Shown here one piece after another: positions 9,273-19,000 of a stretch of DNA of 54,776 nucleotides (its first letter is position 1; each line of letters opens with the position of its first letter). The notes beneath the pieces were generated by a model that was not told the DNA's origin, did no database searches, and saw nothing but the letters and a program-made list of their open reading frames with translations. The DNA comes from Chitinophagaceae bacterium (GTDB lineage Bacteria; Bacteroidota; Bacteroidia; Chitinophagales; Chitinophagaceae), in assembly GCA_004322015.1 (NCBI GenBank), contig SCQT01000131.1, forward strand, positions 1-54,776, given 5' to 3'. A program made the position numbers and the translations under genes.

Positions 9273-11270
9273 ATGCAAAAATTGCTTCATGCCTTCACCC
9301 CTTCACCCCGTAAACTTTGGTCACCTTCTCTGACTTTTGTAAAGCATGCTAATCTTAACCGTTATTTGCAGTGGCTTCAAAATCACTATCAACTGAGGTT
9401 CAGTAATTACAGGTCTTTATGGCAATGGTCCATATCGCATCCTTCCGATTTCTGGAAAAGTATCTGGGAATTTTTTGAAGTAAAATCTTATACTCCCTAT
9501 AATGAGATCATGTCAGAAGATCCTATGCCTCATACGAAATGGTTTGAAGGAGCTACTCTGAATTATGCGGAACATATTTTTAGGAACAAAACCAGTCAAT
9601 ATCCTGCCCTTTTATTTGCATCTGAAAGGCGCGAATTGATAAAAGTCTCATGGACTGACCTGGAAAAGCAAACGGCCGCATTACAGCAATTCTTTGAACA
9701 AATGAGCCTGAAATCCGGCGATCGCGTGGCTGCGTACATGCCCAATATACCGCAGGCAACCGTCAGTATGCTGGCAACTATCTCCTTAGGTGGTGTCTGG
9801 AGTAGTTGCTCCCCCGATTTCGGAACAGAAAGTATTTTGGACCGTTTCCGTCAAATTGAGCCGAAGGTTTTAATGGCAGTGGATGGATACAGCTATAACG
9901 GGAAATCTTACGATAGAATGGAAGTCATTAAGGAAATAGCTGATCAGCTTCCATCCGTGGAGAAAGTGATTTTAATACCCTATTTAAAAGATGATCCTGA
10001 CATGACCGGATTTAAAAATGCGGTTTTATGGGATGAGGTAATGAGCGCTCCTTCACATACACTCACTTTTACTCCGGTGCCTTTTTCACATCCTATATGG
10101 ATACTTTATTCTTCCGGTACGACGGGTATGCCAAAAGCCATCACTCACTCTCATGGAGGCATGCTTTTAGAGCACCTGAAATATCTGTCTTTGCATAATG
10201 ATGTGCATCCGGGAGAGAATTTCTTTTGGTTTTCTACCACCGGTTGGATGATGTGGAATTTTGTGCAGGCATCGTTATTAGTGGGTGCGACTGCAGTATT
10301 GTATGACGGGAGCCCCGGCTTTCCGGACTTAAATGTTTTATGGAAACTGGCAGCAGAGGCGCCGATTCATCATTTTGGCACCAGCGCACCATTTATCATT
10401 GCTTGTATGAAAGCGGGTTTAAGGCCGGCAACTACTTATAATTTATTTGCCTTGCGTTCTATCGGCTCTACCGGGGCACCTTTGCCTTCTGAGGGTTTTG
10501 ATTATGTTTATGAAGATATTAAAGCAGATGTATGGCTGTGTTCGATGAGTGGGGGAACGGATATTTGCACTGCCTGGGTGGGGGGAAATCCCTGGCGTGC
10601 TGTTTACGAAGGTGAAATTCAGGGCCGCTGTCTTGGTTGTTCCATGTATGCTTATAATGAAGATGGAAAGCTATTATCTGCAGGGGAAGTAGGAGAGATG
10701 GTGGTGACAAAGGCTATGCCCTGTATGCCGGTATATTTCTGGAATGATCCGGATTTTAAGCGTTACGAATCCAGCTATTTTGAGATGTATCCGGGTGTCT
10801 GGAGGCATGGCGACTGGCTGATGATTACCCCAAGAGATGGAGTAGTCATTTTGGGAAGATCGGATACTACACTTAACAGGCAGGGAGTACGGATTGGCAC
10901 AGCAGAAGTTTACCGGGCTATGGATAAGATACCCGAAGTAAAGGATTGTTTAATTGTAAACATCGAGCTTCCTCACGGTGGCGATTATATGCCGTTGTTC
11001 GTACTGATGAAGGAGGGTATGATACTGACAGAAGATATCAAAAATAATATCAGGCAACAACTTCGGAAAGACTGTTCTCCCCGCCATGTACCGGATCTCA
11101 TCATGGTAGTTCCGGATATACCTTATACCATCAGCGGTAAAAAGATGGAGGCGCCGGTGAAACGGATTTTAATGGGGAAACCTCCGGAGAAGGCTGCCAA
11201 TAAGGGTGCTATGCGCAATCCCGAATCCCTGGACTTTTTTGTACAATACGCGAAAAGAGAAGGCAGATGA
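9273..11270 (+). CDS. aacS: Acetoacetyl-CoA synthetase (acetoacetate-CoA ligase)
   Basis: This is an AMP-forming ligase that activates acetoacetate (ketone bodies) to acetoacetyl-CoA in the cytoplasm. The length of 665 residues and the start (a long N-terminal region with PHTKWFEGATLNYAEHIF) fit the acetoacetyl-CoA synthetase branch rather than acetyl-CoA synthetase. The phosphate loop YSSGTTGMPKAITHSHGG, the adenylate motif TTGWMMWNF, WRHGDWLMITPRDG and the C-terminal catalytic Lys623 (TISGKKMEAPVK), the usual site of regulatory acetylation, are all visible. In a bacterium that makes isoprenoids or polyhydroxyalkanoates the product could feed several pathways; nothing nearby decides this. 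Confidence 0.92.
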   Translation: MQKLLHAFTPSPRKLWSPSLTFVKHANLNRYLQWLQNHYQLRFSNYRSLWQWSISHPSDFWKSIWEFFEVKSYTPYNEIMSEDPMPHTKWFEGATLNYAEHIFRNKTSQYPALLFASERRELIKVSWTDLEKQTAALQQFFEQMSLKSGDRVAAYMPNIPQATVSMLATISLGGVWSSCSPDFGTESILDRFRQIEPKVLMAVDGYSYNGKSYDRMEVIKEIADQLPSVEKVILIPYLKDDPDMTGFKNAVLWDEVMSAPSHTLTFTPVPFSHPIWILYSSGTTGMPKAITHSHGGMLLEHLKYLSLHNDVHPGENFFWFSTTGWMMWNFVQASLLVGATAVLYDGSPGFPDLNVLWKLAAEAPIHHFGTSAPFIIACMKAGLRPATTYNLFALRSIGSTGAPLPSEGFDYVYEDIKADVWLCSMSGGTDICTAWVGGNPWRAVYEGEIQGRCLGCSMYAYNEDGKLLSAGEVGEMVVTKAMPCMPVYFWNDPDFKRYESSYFEMYPGVWRHGDWLMITPRDGVVILGRSDTTLNRQGVRIGTAEVYRAMDKIPEVKDCLIVNIELPHGGDYMPLFVLMKEGMILTEDIKNNIRQQLRKDCSPRHVPDLIMVVPDIPYTISGKKMEAPVKRILMGKPPEKAANKGAMRNPESLDFFVQYAKREGR

Positions 11271-11350
11271 TTTACTTCCATGCTATCAAAAAATACTTTA
11301 TTTTCGATCATTGATTTTATCAACTTATTTAGTACACCAAAAAAAACAAA

Positions 11351-13387
11351 ATGAAAAAATTAATGTATGGCACTCCGTTTATTTTACTTGCTTTCGTATT
11401 GATGACAGGATGCAATTCTAAAACAGAAAAAAACGCGTACCATGATCCTTTGGACCTGTCAGGACGAGATACCGCTATCAGTCCGGCGCAAGATTTCTTT
11501 TTATACGCCAACGGCGATTGGTTGAAAAATACCAAAATACCCGCATCTCAGACAGGGTGGGGATCATTCTACATTGTCAGGGATCAGGCGCTTTCCAATA
11601 TGAAGATGATCCTGGATTCCTGTGAAGCCCTTAAAGATCCCGTTAAGGGATCTCCTGCGCAGCAAATAGGAGATCTGTATGCCGTGGCTTTGGATAGCGC
11701 AGCTATAGACAGCGCCGGCATTTCGCCTTTGGAGAATGATTTAAAACAAATAACTTCCATTAAAAATGTAAGCGATCTGTTAGCTGTAATCACCGCAGGA
11801 TATAAAAAAGGTAATGGAGTTTTATTCGGATTTTATGTGTCGCCGGATGACAAAAACAGCAATATAGAACGACCCCATTTTGATCAGGGAGGGTTAGGAC
11901 TGCCCAATAAAAATTATTATTTTAAGACAGACTCTGCGAGCAAAAATATTCGGGATGCTTATGTGAACTATATTACCAAAATACTAAGTCTGAACGGGGA
12001 CAATACAGCCCCCAGAGATGCATCCGGCATCCTGGCGTTGGAGACAAAATTAGCCACTGCATCCAAGACACCGGTTGAACTTCGGGATCCGCAAGCCAAT
12101 TACCATTTGCTTACTGCCAAAGAGATGGATAAAACAGCGCCCGATATCAATTGGCAGAATTTATTGCAACAATTCAATGTACGCGAGGATACTTTACAAG
12201 TGGGTCAACCTGAATTTTACAGTGCTTTGTCCGGTTTGTTGAAAAGTACACCCATCGCTGTATGGAAAAATTATCTGGCATTTCATTTGATCAGCAGCTA
12301 CGCTCCCTGGCTGAGCAAGCCCTTTGCTGATGCACGTTTTGATTTTTATAATAAATTGTTGAATGGACAACAAGAGCCGGAGGCCCGTTGGAAGAGGGCC
12401 TGTTCTTTAGTGAATGGCACCTTAGGGGACGCTTTGGGAAAGCTGTATGTGGCACGTTATTTCCCGCCTTCAGCCAAAGCTTATATGGAAAATCTGGTCA
12501 ATAACCTGCAGGAAACTTATCGTCAACGTATTCAGCAGGCGGATTGGATGAGTGATTCTACCAAGGCCAAGGCTATTGATAAGCTGAACGCTTTCACTAA
12601 AAAGATAGGATATCCCGATCATTGGAAAGATTATTCTTCCATTGATATTGATCGTTCATCTCTGATCGGTGATTTGCAGCGGATAGGACAGTGGCAATAC
12701 AATTATGACATTAATAAGTTGGGAAAACCTACCGATAAATCGGAATGGGGAATGACCCCGCCTACAGTCAATGCTTATTACGATCCATCCTTTAATGAAA
12801 TTGTTTTTCCTGCCGGTATCCTGCAGCCGCCTTTTTATTTTCAGCATGGCGATGATGCTGTCAATTATGGCGCAATCGGCGCTGTGATAGGACATGAAAT
12901 GACCCACGGATTTGATGATCAGGGAAGCCAATACGATAAGGATGGTAACCTGAAGAACTGGTGGACCACTGAAGACCGTGCCAAATTTAATGCGCATGCT
13001 GATCAGATCGTAAAGCAATATGATAACTATGTAGTATTGGACAGCGTACATGTAAACGGCAAATTAACGGAGGGTGAAAACATTGCTGATAATGGGGGGC
13101 TGGCTATTGCGTATGCTGCTTTTCAAAAAACCCCGGAGGCCCACAAGGATACTGTCATTGACGGATATACGCCCGATCAGCGGTTCTTTTTAGCATGGGC
13201 GCAGGTATGGCGTGTAAAGGACCGCCCCCAAAGACTGCTGTGGAGAATTAATAACGACCCGCATTCACCGGAGGAATATCGCGTAAATGGACCGGTATCT
13301 AATATGACCGCCTTTTACCAGGCTTTTAATATAAAGCCAGACGATAAGATGTACCGTCCCGATAGCATGCGGGTGAAGATATGGTGA
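11351..13387 (+). CDS. M13-family (neprilysin-like) metallopeptidase lipoprotein, copy 1
   Basis: This is a zinc endopeptidase of the neprilysin/PepO family, predicted to be a lipoprotein: the signal peptide ends in the lipobox LMTGC, with Cys near residue 21. Of 678 residues, the N-terminal M13 domain (DFFLYANGDWLKNTKIP) comes first and the catalytic domain lies in the last third: zinc site His515-Glu516-x-x-His519 in VIGHEMTHGFDD, third ligand Glu576 and Asp580 in GENIADNGG, and the substrate-binding NNDPHSPEEYRVNG near the end. The second M13 gene starts 146 bp downstream and has catalytic residues at identical positions, so the pair arose by tandem duplication. Likely role: periplasmic or surface peptide degradation. 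Confidence 0.95.
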   Translation: MKKLMYGTPFILLAFVLMTGCNSKTEKNAYHDPLDLSGRDTAISPAQDFFLYANGDWLKNTKIPASQTGWGSFYIVRDQALSNMKMILDSCEALKDPVKGSPAQQIGDLYAVALDSAAIDSAGISPLENDLKQITSIKNVSDLLAVITAGYKKGNGVLFGFYVSPDDKNSNIERPHFDQGGLGLPNKNYYFKTDSASKNIRDAYVNYITKILSLNGDNTAPRDASGILALETKLATASKTPVELRDPQANYHLLTAKEMDKTAPDINWQNLLQQFNVREDTLQVGQPEFYSALSGLLKSTPIAVWKNYLAFHLISSYAPWLSKPFADARFDFYNKLLNGQQEPEARWKRACSLVNGTLGDALGKLYVARYFPPSAKAYMENLVNNLQETYRQRIQQADWMSDSTKAKAIDKLNAFTKKIGYPDHWKDYSSIDIDRSSLIGDLQRIGQWQYNYDINKLGKPTDKSEWGMTPPTVNAYYDPSFNEIVFPAGILQPPFYFQHGDDAVNYGAIGAVIGHEMTHGFDDQGSQYDKDGNLKNWWTTEDRAKFNAHADQIVKQYDNYVVLDSVHVNGKLTEGENIADNGGLAIAYAAFQKTPEAHKDTVIDGYTPDQRFFLAWAQVWRVKDRPQRLLWRINNDPHSPEEYRVNGPVSNMTAFYQAFNIKPDDKMYRPDSMRVKIW

Positions 13388-13533
13388 TGAAATGATTTTG
13401 AATAATGAATAACGATTAACAAATGAAGAATGATGAAGTTGGGCTGCTACTTCTAAGATCGTAATTCATCGTTCTTTGTTCGATATTCTTTGCCTGATAT
13501 TCGATATTAGATTTTTTATTCAAAGATTTTCTC

Positions 13534-15573
13534 ATGTACCACTCATTAAAACCTCTTGCATTTATCCTCATTTTTGGAGCGATAGTTTCTTCTTGCAAAA
13601 ATAATCGCAGCTCAGTAAATAAAGATCCACTGGACCTTACGGGAATGGATACTTCTGTCCGTCCTCAGGATGATTTTTTTGATTATGCGAACGGCGATTG
13701 GCTGAAGAAAACAACAATACCCGCTTCCCTGCCTGCATGGGGCGGCATGCTCTCGCTGGCAGATAAATCAGTAGCGGATATGCGGATTGTATTAGATTCT
13801 GTGGCCAAAGATAAAAATATAATCCCCGGCAGTTACGCGCAAGAGGCAGGTGACCTGTACGCTGCAGGAATGGATTCTTCGCTGGTGGAGAAATTAGGCA
13901 TTTCTCCTGTTCAGGCGGATCTGGATCGTATCAATACTATTAAAAATACAGGAGACCTTATGAAGGAAGTGGCACTGGAATATTCTATGGGATTATCCCC
14001 TTTGTTTGATTTCGGTGTGAGTGGAGATGCGAAGAATAGCGCGGTAAATATCTGTTATTTTAATCAGGGTGGATTGGGATTGCCGAACAGGGATTATTAT
14101 TTTCAGAATGATTCCGCCGCCAAAAAAATAAGAGCGGGTTATACGCAATATATCACTAAGTTATTTGAATTAGCCGGAGAAGATTCAGTTGCTGCCATAA
14201 AAGTGGCGGCATCTGTATTGGCTACGGAAACAGCTTTGGCAAAGAATTCCAGGACACCTGTAGCCTTGCGTGATCCGCTCGCCAATTATCATAAAATGGC
14301 GGTGGCTTCCCTGGTAAAGTCCAATCCGAATGTCGGTTGGATTGATCTTTTAAGTGAGATGCAAATACATGCCGATACGGTAATTGTCGGACAACCGGAA
14401 TTCTATAAAAGCCTTAATAATTTAGTTAAATCTGTTCCCTTAAATGACTGGAAAAATTATTTAGAGTTCCATTTCATGGATCATTTTGCTCCCTATTTAA
14501 ATAACGCCTTTGTGCAGGCAAGATTTGATTATGCAAAATTATTAACCGGTCAACAGGCAATAGAGCCCCGGTGGAAAAGAATGTGTCGCATGATAGATGA
14601 CAATCTTAGCGATGCTTTAGGGCAGTTATACGTGCAACGGTTCTTTCCTCCCGAATCCAAAAAGAGGATGCTCGATTTAGTGAATAATCTGCAGGAAACC
14701 TTTGCTGAAAGAATAAAAGGTCTCGACTGGATGAGTGATTCCACCAAAACTAAGGCGCTGGAAAAACTGAATGCTATGGTGAAAAAGATCGGTTATCCGG
14801 ATAAATGGAAAGATTATTCCTCTGTGCATATTTCAAAAGATTCATTGGTTGCCGATCTCAGGAACTGCGGACATTTTGCTTATATGTATGCCATCGGCAA
14901 AATCGGCAAGCCTGTAGATAAGTCGGAATGGTATATGACTCCGCCAACGGTGGATGCTTATTATGATCCGACACAAAATGATATTAATTTTCCCGCCGGC
15001 ATCCTTCAGCCGCCATTCTTTTATAAAAATGGTGATGATGCCATCAATTACGGGGCTATTGGTATTGTGATAGGTCATGAAATGACACACGGATTCGATG
15101 ATGAAGGACGGCATTATGACTCCAATGGAAATCTGAAAGACTGGTGGACACCCCAAGATGCCAAACGATTTACACAACGCGCTGATTTAATTGTAAAGCA
15201 ATATGAGGGTTATACCGTATTGGATAGCTTGCATATAAATGGAAAATTAACCGAAGGTGAGAATATTGCGGATATCGGTGGTTCTATTATTGCGTATGCT
15301 GCTTTTCAAAGAACTCCGGAAGCGCATAAGGATACTTTGATAGATGGTTTTACTCCCGATCAACGCTTCTTTTTGTCATTAGCTGCAGGAGTGTGGCGCG
15401 TAAAATACCGCCCTGCAATTTTACGTACCATGTTGTTGAATAACCCACATTCACCCGCTAAGTACCGTGTCATTGGCCCCTTCTCTGATAATTCCGGATT
15501 CTATAAGGCATTTAACGTGAAACCCGGTGATAAAATGTATCGTCCGGATAGCATACGGGTAAGCCTGTGGTAG
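13534..15573 (+). CDS. M13-family (neprilysin-like) metallopeptidase lipoprotein, copy 2
   Basis: This is a tandem paralogue of the preceding gene with 679 residues and the same layout: lipoprotein signal peptide with lipobox IVSSC, N-terminal DFFDYANGDWLKKTTIP, zinc site His515-Glu516-x-x-His519 in VIGHEMTHGFDDEG, and Glu576 plus Asp580 in GENIADIGG. All catalytic residues are kept, so both copies should be active. The divergence between the copies is spread along the length, which suggests an old duplication and perhaps different peptide preferences. The stretch between the two genes (13388-13533) is AT-rich with degenerate direct repeats and no clear promoter; co-transcription is possible. 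Confidence 0.95.
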   Translation: MYHSLKPLAFILIFGAIVSSCKNNRSSVNKDPLDLTGMDTSVRPQDDFFDYANGDWLKKTTIPASLPAWGGMLSLADKSVADMRIVLDSVAKDKNIIPGSYAQEAGDLYAAGMDSSLVEKLGISPVQADLDRINTIKNTGDLMKEVALEYSMGLSPLFDFGVSGDAKNSAVNICYFNQGGLGLPNRDYYFQNDSAAKKIRAGYTQYITKLFELAGEDSVAAIKVAASVLATETALAKNSRTPVALRDPLANYHKMAVASLVKSNPNVGWIDLLSEMQIHADTVIVGQPEFYKSLNNLVKSVPLNDWKNYLEFHFMDHFAPYLNNAFVQARFDYAKLLTGQQAIEPRWKRMCRMIDDNLSDALGQLYVQRFFPPESKKRMLDLVNNLQETFAERIKGLDWMSDSTKTKALEKLNAMVKKIGYPDKWKDYSSVHISKDSLVADLRNCGHFAYMYAIGKIGKPVDKSEWYMTPPTVDAYYDPTQNDINFPAGILQPPFFYKNGDDAINYGAIGIVIGHEMTHGFDDEGRHYDSNGNLKDWWTPQDAKRFTQRADLIVKQYEGYTVLDSLHINGKLTEGENIADIGGSIIAYAAFQRTPEAHKDTLIDGFTPDQRFFLSLAAGVWRVKYRPAILRTMLLNNPHSPAKYRVIGPFSDNSGFYKAFNVKPGDKMYRPDSIRVSLW

Positions 15574-15584
15574 GCTGTCTCGAG

Positions 15585-15733
15585 TCGTCAATCAATGTCG
15601 TTTAATGAATTTTCTATTTCAGTTTGATTTAAGATTTTCGATCTGGTGAGCACTTCTGAATCCGAACTTTCGGATCAAAAATCGTTAATCTTAAATCTTA
15701 GATTCCTTAATTAAACGACATTGAATCGTCAAT
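15585..15733. mobile_element. MITE-like inverted repeat flanked by an 8-bp direct repeat
   Basis: A perfect 15-bp inverted repeat TCAATGTCGTTTAAT (15592-15606) pairs with ATTAAACGACATTGA (15710-15724). Inside it, GATTTAAGATT (15626-15636) pairs with AATCTTAAATC (15687-15697), and a small hairpin TCCGAA-CT-TTCGGA sits at 15661-15674. The whole is bracketed by the direct repeat TCGTCAAT (15585-15592 and 15726-15733), as expected for an 8-bp target-site duplication. At about 130 bp it has no coding capacity. A MITE is an inference; a folded 3' UTR of the peptidase transcript is the alternative. Confidence 0.5.
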
Positions 15734-16007
15734 GGTGAATAGTAAGTTAATAGTATGCAGTTGTAGCGGGCCGCTGCAGTAAGTAAGATAGCAAATATTC
15801 CCGAGGGGTACCTTGGACAAATCTGAAACTATTGGGATTTGGAACTCCTGGAACTTGGAACCCCAAACTGTCAATCGTCAGCCATTCCGAATATTCGGAA
15901 CGAACATTCGGAAGCCAGCAGTAAGATTTAAAATTTGGCAATTCCTCTGTTTTCCCCTGAAGATATGTTTATTTAAACAATCTCTTTAAATTTCTACGAA
16001 ATCTTAC
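15734..16007. other. Gene-free stretch before the hybrid regulator
   Basis: No gene is visible here. It holds short GGAAC direct repeats (around 15840-15863) and a perfect 16-bp palindrome TTCCGAATATTCGGAA at 15885-15900 followed by a second ATTCGGAA-type half at 15905-15911, then an AT-rich run towards the promoter of the regulator gene. The palindrome could be an operator. Confidence 0.5.
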
Positions 16008-16015
16008 TATCTTTA
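15984..16015 (+). promoter_or_regulatory. Candidate promoter of the hybrid two-component regulator
   Basis: CTTTA at 15984-15988, a 19-bp spacer and TATCTTTA at 16008-16015 resemble a Bacteroidota -33/-7 pair, 74 bp upstream of the ATG at 16090. No copy of the 17-bp direct-repeat element found downstream of the gene was seen here. Confidence 0.45.
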
Positions 16016-16089
16016 TCAAAGTTTTAGCATAACCTATTATCCTATAAAACTCCATATTTGACCGGCTCAACCACGGTCAGTTCTCCTCC

Positions 16090-19000
16090 ATGTTCGACCA
16101 GATTTTTAAAGGCATCCGCAGGCGTTGTCTTGTTGCAGGGGTTCTTTTTTTCATTGGATCCCTGTGGGTACTTCCTGTTTTTGGACAGCAAACTAATCTG
16201 AGGTTTACCAATTATACCATAAATAATGGACTTTCCGAAGGCACTATCTCTTCTATCACACAGGATCATCAGGGATTTATGTGGTTTGGAACCATGGACG
16301 GGTTAGACCGTTTTGACGGGTATGAATTTATGGTATTCAGACATGATCCTTTTGATTCCACCTCCTTATCGGACAATTCCATTACTAAGTTATTCATGGA
16401 TTCCCGCAGCCAATTGTGGGTAGGCACGCTTCATGGAGGACTTAATCTTTTTGATCCTCTTGATAATCGCTTTATACATTTCCTGGATCCTTCCACCGGT
16501 AATGAGAAAGATAATGGAAATTACATCAGGGCAGTAGCTGAAGATACAAAAGGGAACCTTTGGATGGGTACTTTCGGAAATGGTATTTATGAGTTTAAAT
16601 TCAGTAGTAAGAAAATGAGAGGCCTTTATTTACCCGAAAAAATAATTCATTATACAAAGCAGACCGGGAACGATAACGGATTGGGAAGTAATTTTATCAA
16701 TTATATTTTTTCTGATAAAGAAGACCGCCTTTGGGTTTCTTCGAGTGATGGACCTTTACAGGAAGTGGACATTAACAGTGATCACATTTATTTTTCTACA
16801 CCCCGTTTTTCAGACTTGAATCCGGAGATCACTATCAAGGATCAAACTGTCCGATATGATTTTAAAAATGTCATTTGTTCCAAACTGAAAAAACCTCATC
16901 CTTATATTGTATATGATATGTATGAAGATGAGAACCGGAACTTGTGGATGGCAGGAAACGGTGGACTTTATATACTGAAGGCTAAAAGTGATACGCTGAT
17001 CAATATCCAACCTACTTTGGGCCCAATTCATGTAAAAAATGTTACGTTATCTGTGACACAAGGAATGAAAAGCCATATCTTTTGGCTGGGTATTTGGGCG
17101 GGGTTAGGAATATTCAATACTAAGAATTTTACACTTCAATTGATCGGTCATAGGGAGGGAGATAATACAAGCCTGCTGGGCGGAGTCATCTCCTGCATTT
17201 ATAAAGACAGATCCGGCTGTGTATGGCTGGGTACTAATGGTTATGGAGTGAGTAAATACACCCCCAGGTCTTCTTTGTTCAATAACCAGATATATTATTC
17301 TCAAAACAGAGATACCAGCACTAAAAGCTTCAGTGTAATTTCCATTTTAGATACAAAAAAATTCCTTTTGCTCGGGACTTATGACAGTTTATGGATAGTT
17401 AATAAAAGTACCGGGATACTATCTATGGTAAGTGGGGGCTTAACGACAGATGACATGGTTCCGGCAGATTCAGGTAAAATATGGCTTGCAGGAGTAGACG
17501 GACTGGGTTTATACGATCCGGAGAATGGGAAATCAGTGCTTTTTTCACCGCATATTGTATCGAATGGAAAGGAAGATAACCGGGTCATCAAAATATTCAA
17601 CGAGGGTCATGGTGATTTATGGCTGCTTACTACGTTGGCATTCTGTCGTTTTGATTTAAAAACCAAAACCTTTACGAAATATTTCTACAGGAAGATCCTT
17701 CTGAATCAAGCATACAACTTTCATGGGGATATATACCAGGACGATGAAGGGAATTTCTGGTTAGGCACGGAAGTAGGATTATTATATTTTGATGCGCGGA
17801 AAAAAGCATTTAAGCAATATGTAAATGATCCAAAAGATACCTCAAGCCTTAGTTTTAATAACATAGAATGTATAGTGCCGGACCCGAAAATAGCTGCGAA
17901 ATACTTATGGATAGGAACTCAGGGTGGAGGTCTTAATAAATTCAATTTAATCACAAAAAAGTTTACTCGTTTTACTATTAAAGATGGGTTACCAAATAAT
18001 ACCATCAACGGTATATTAGCCGATGATAGAGGAAATCTTTGGATCAGTACCAATAATGGGCTTTCAAGATTTAACCCGGTTAATCAAACCTTTCATAATT
18101 ATGATATTCATGAAGGTTTCTCCAGTAATGAATTTAACCACGGTGCCTATTATAAAAATGACGAAGGTCAGTTCTTTTTTGGCAATATTTCAGGTTTCAA
18201 TTCTTTTTACCCTGACAGCATACAAGACAATCCGTACCTCCCTCCGGTTGTATTCACTGATTTTCGATTGTTTAATAACTCAGTTCGTGCCGGAATAAAT
18301 AATTCTCCTTTGAAAGAACCTATCACTCAGACTCATTCTATTACACTACCCTATAATGATAATCTGATCAGTTTTCAGGTGGCTTCCATGGATTACACTG
18401 AACCGGAAAAGAATCTGTATTCTTATCTCATCAAAGGGTTAAGCGACCACTGGATTGATTTAGGTCATGACAGACTTATCACTCTGGGTAATCTGCTTCC
18501 CGGCCATTATGTATTAGAGGTCAAGGCTACTAACAGTGATGGGATCTGGAGCGGAGAGCCTGTTTTGATGAATATCCGGATCACGCCACCCTGGTGGAAA
18601 ACCTGGTGGGCCTATTTGTGTTACGCGGTCATCCTTTTTGTCCTGATAATGTTGATACGGGAAGAAGAATTGATAAGGATCAGGTTACGGAACAGGCTTC
18701 AGTTGGAACGTTTTGAAGCTGATAAGCTGAAGGATGTGGATCGTATGAAATCCCGCTTTTTTGCTAATATTTCCCATGAATTCCGCACCCCGCTTACTTT
18801 GATCATTGGCCCTTTGAAAGATATGTTGCAAGGTGGCAGCCAGGAGAAATTCAAAGCCATCATACCTGCTATGTACCGTAATTCTCAACGCCTGCTGCAA
18901 TTAGTCAATCAATTACTCGACCTATCGAAACTGGATTCCGGATATTATAAGATCAATACTACCAGAACTGACATCGTTTCTTATGTAAAGCAGGTCACCA

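Noticed and set aside
15574-16089. Hidden tRNA or small gene in the gap before the regulator
   Set aside because: No cloverleaf, TTCGA-type T-arm or coding frame with start and family features was found; the sequence is explained by inverted and direct repeats.
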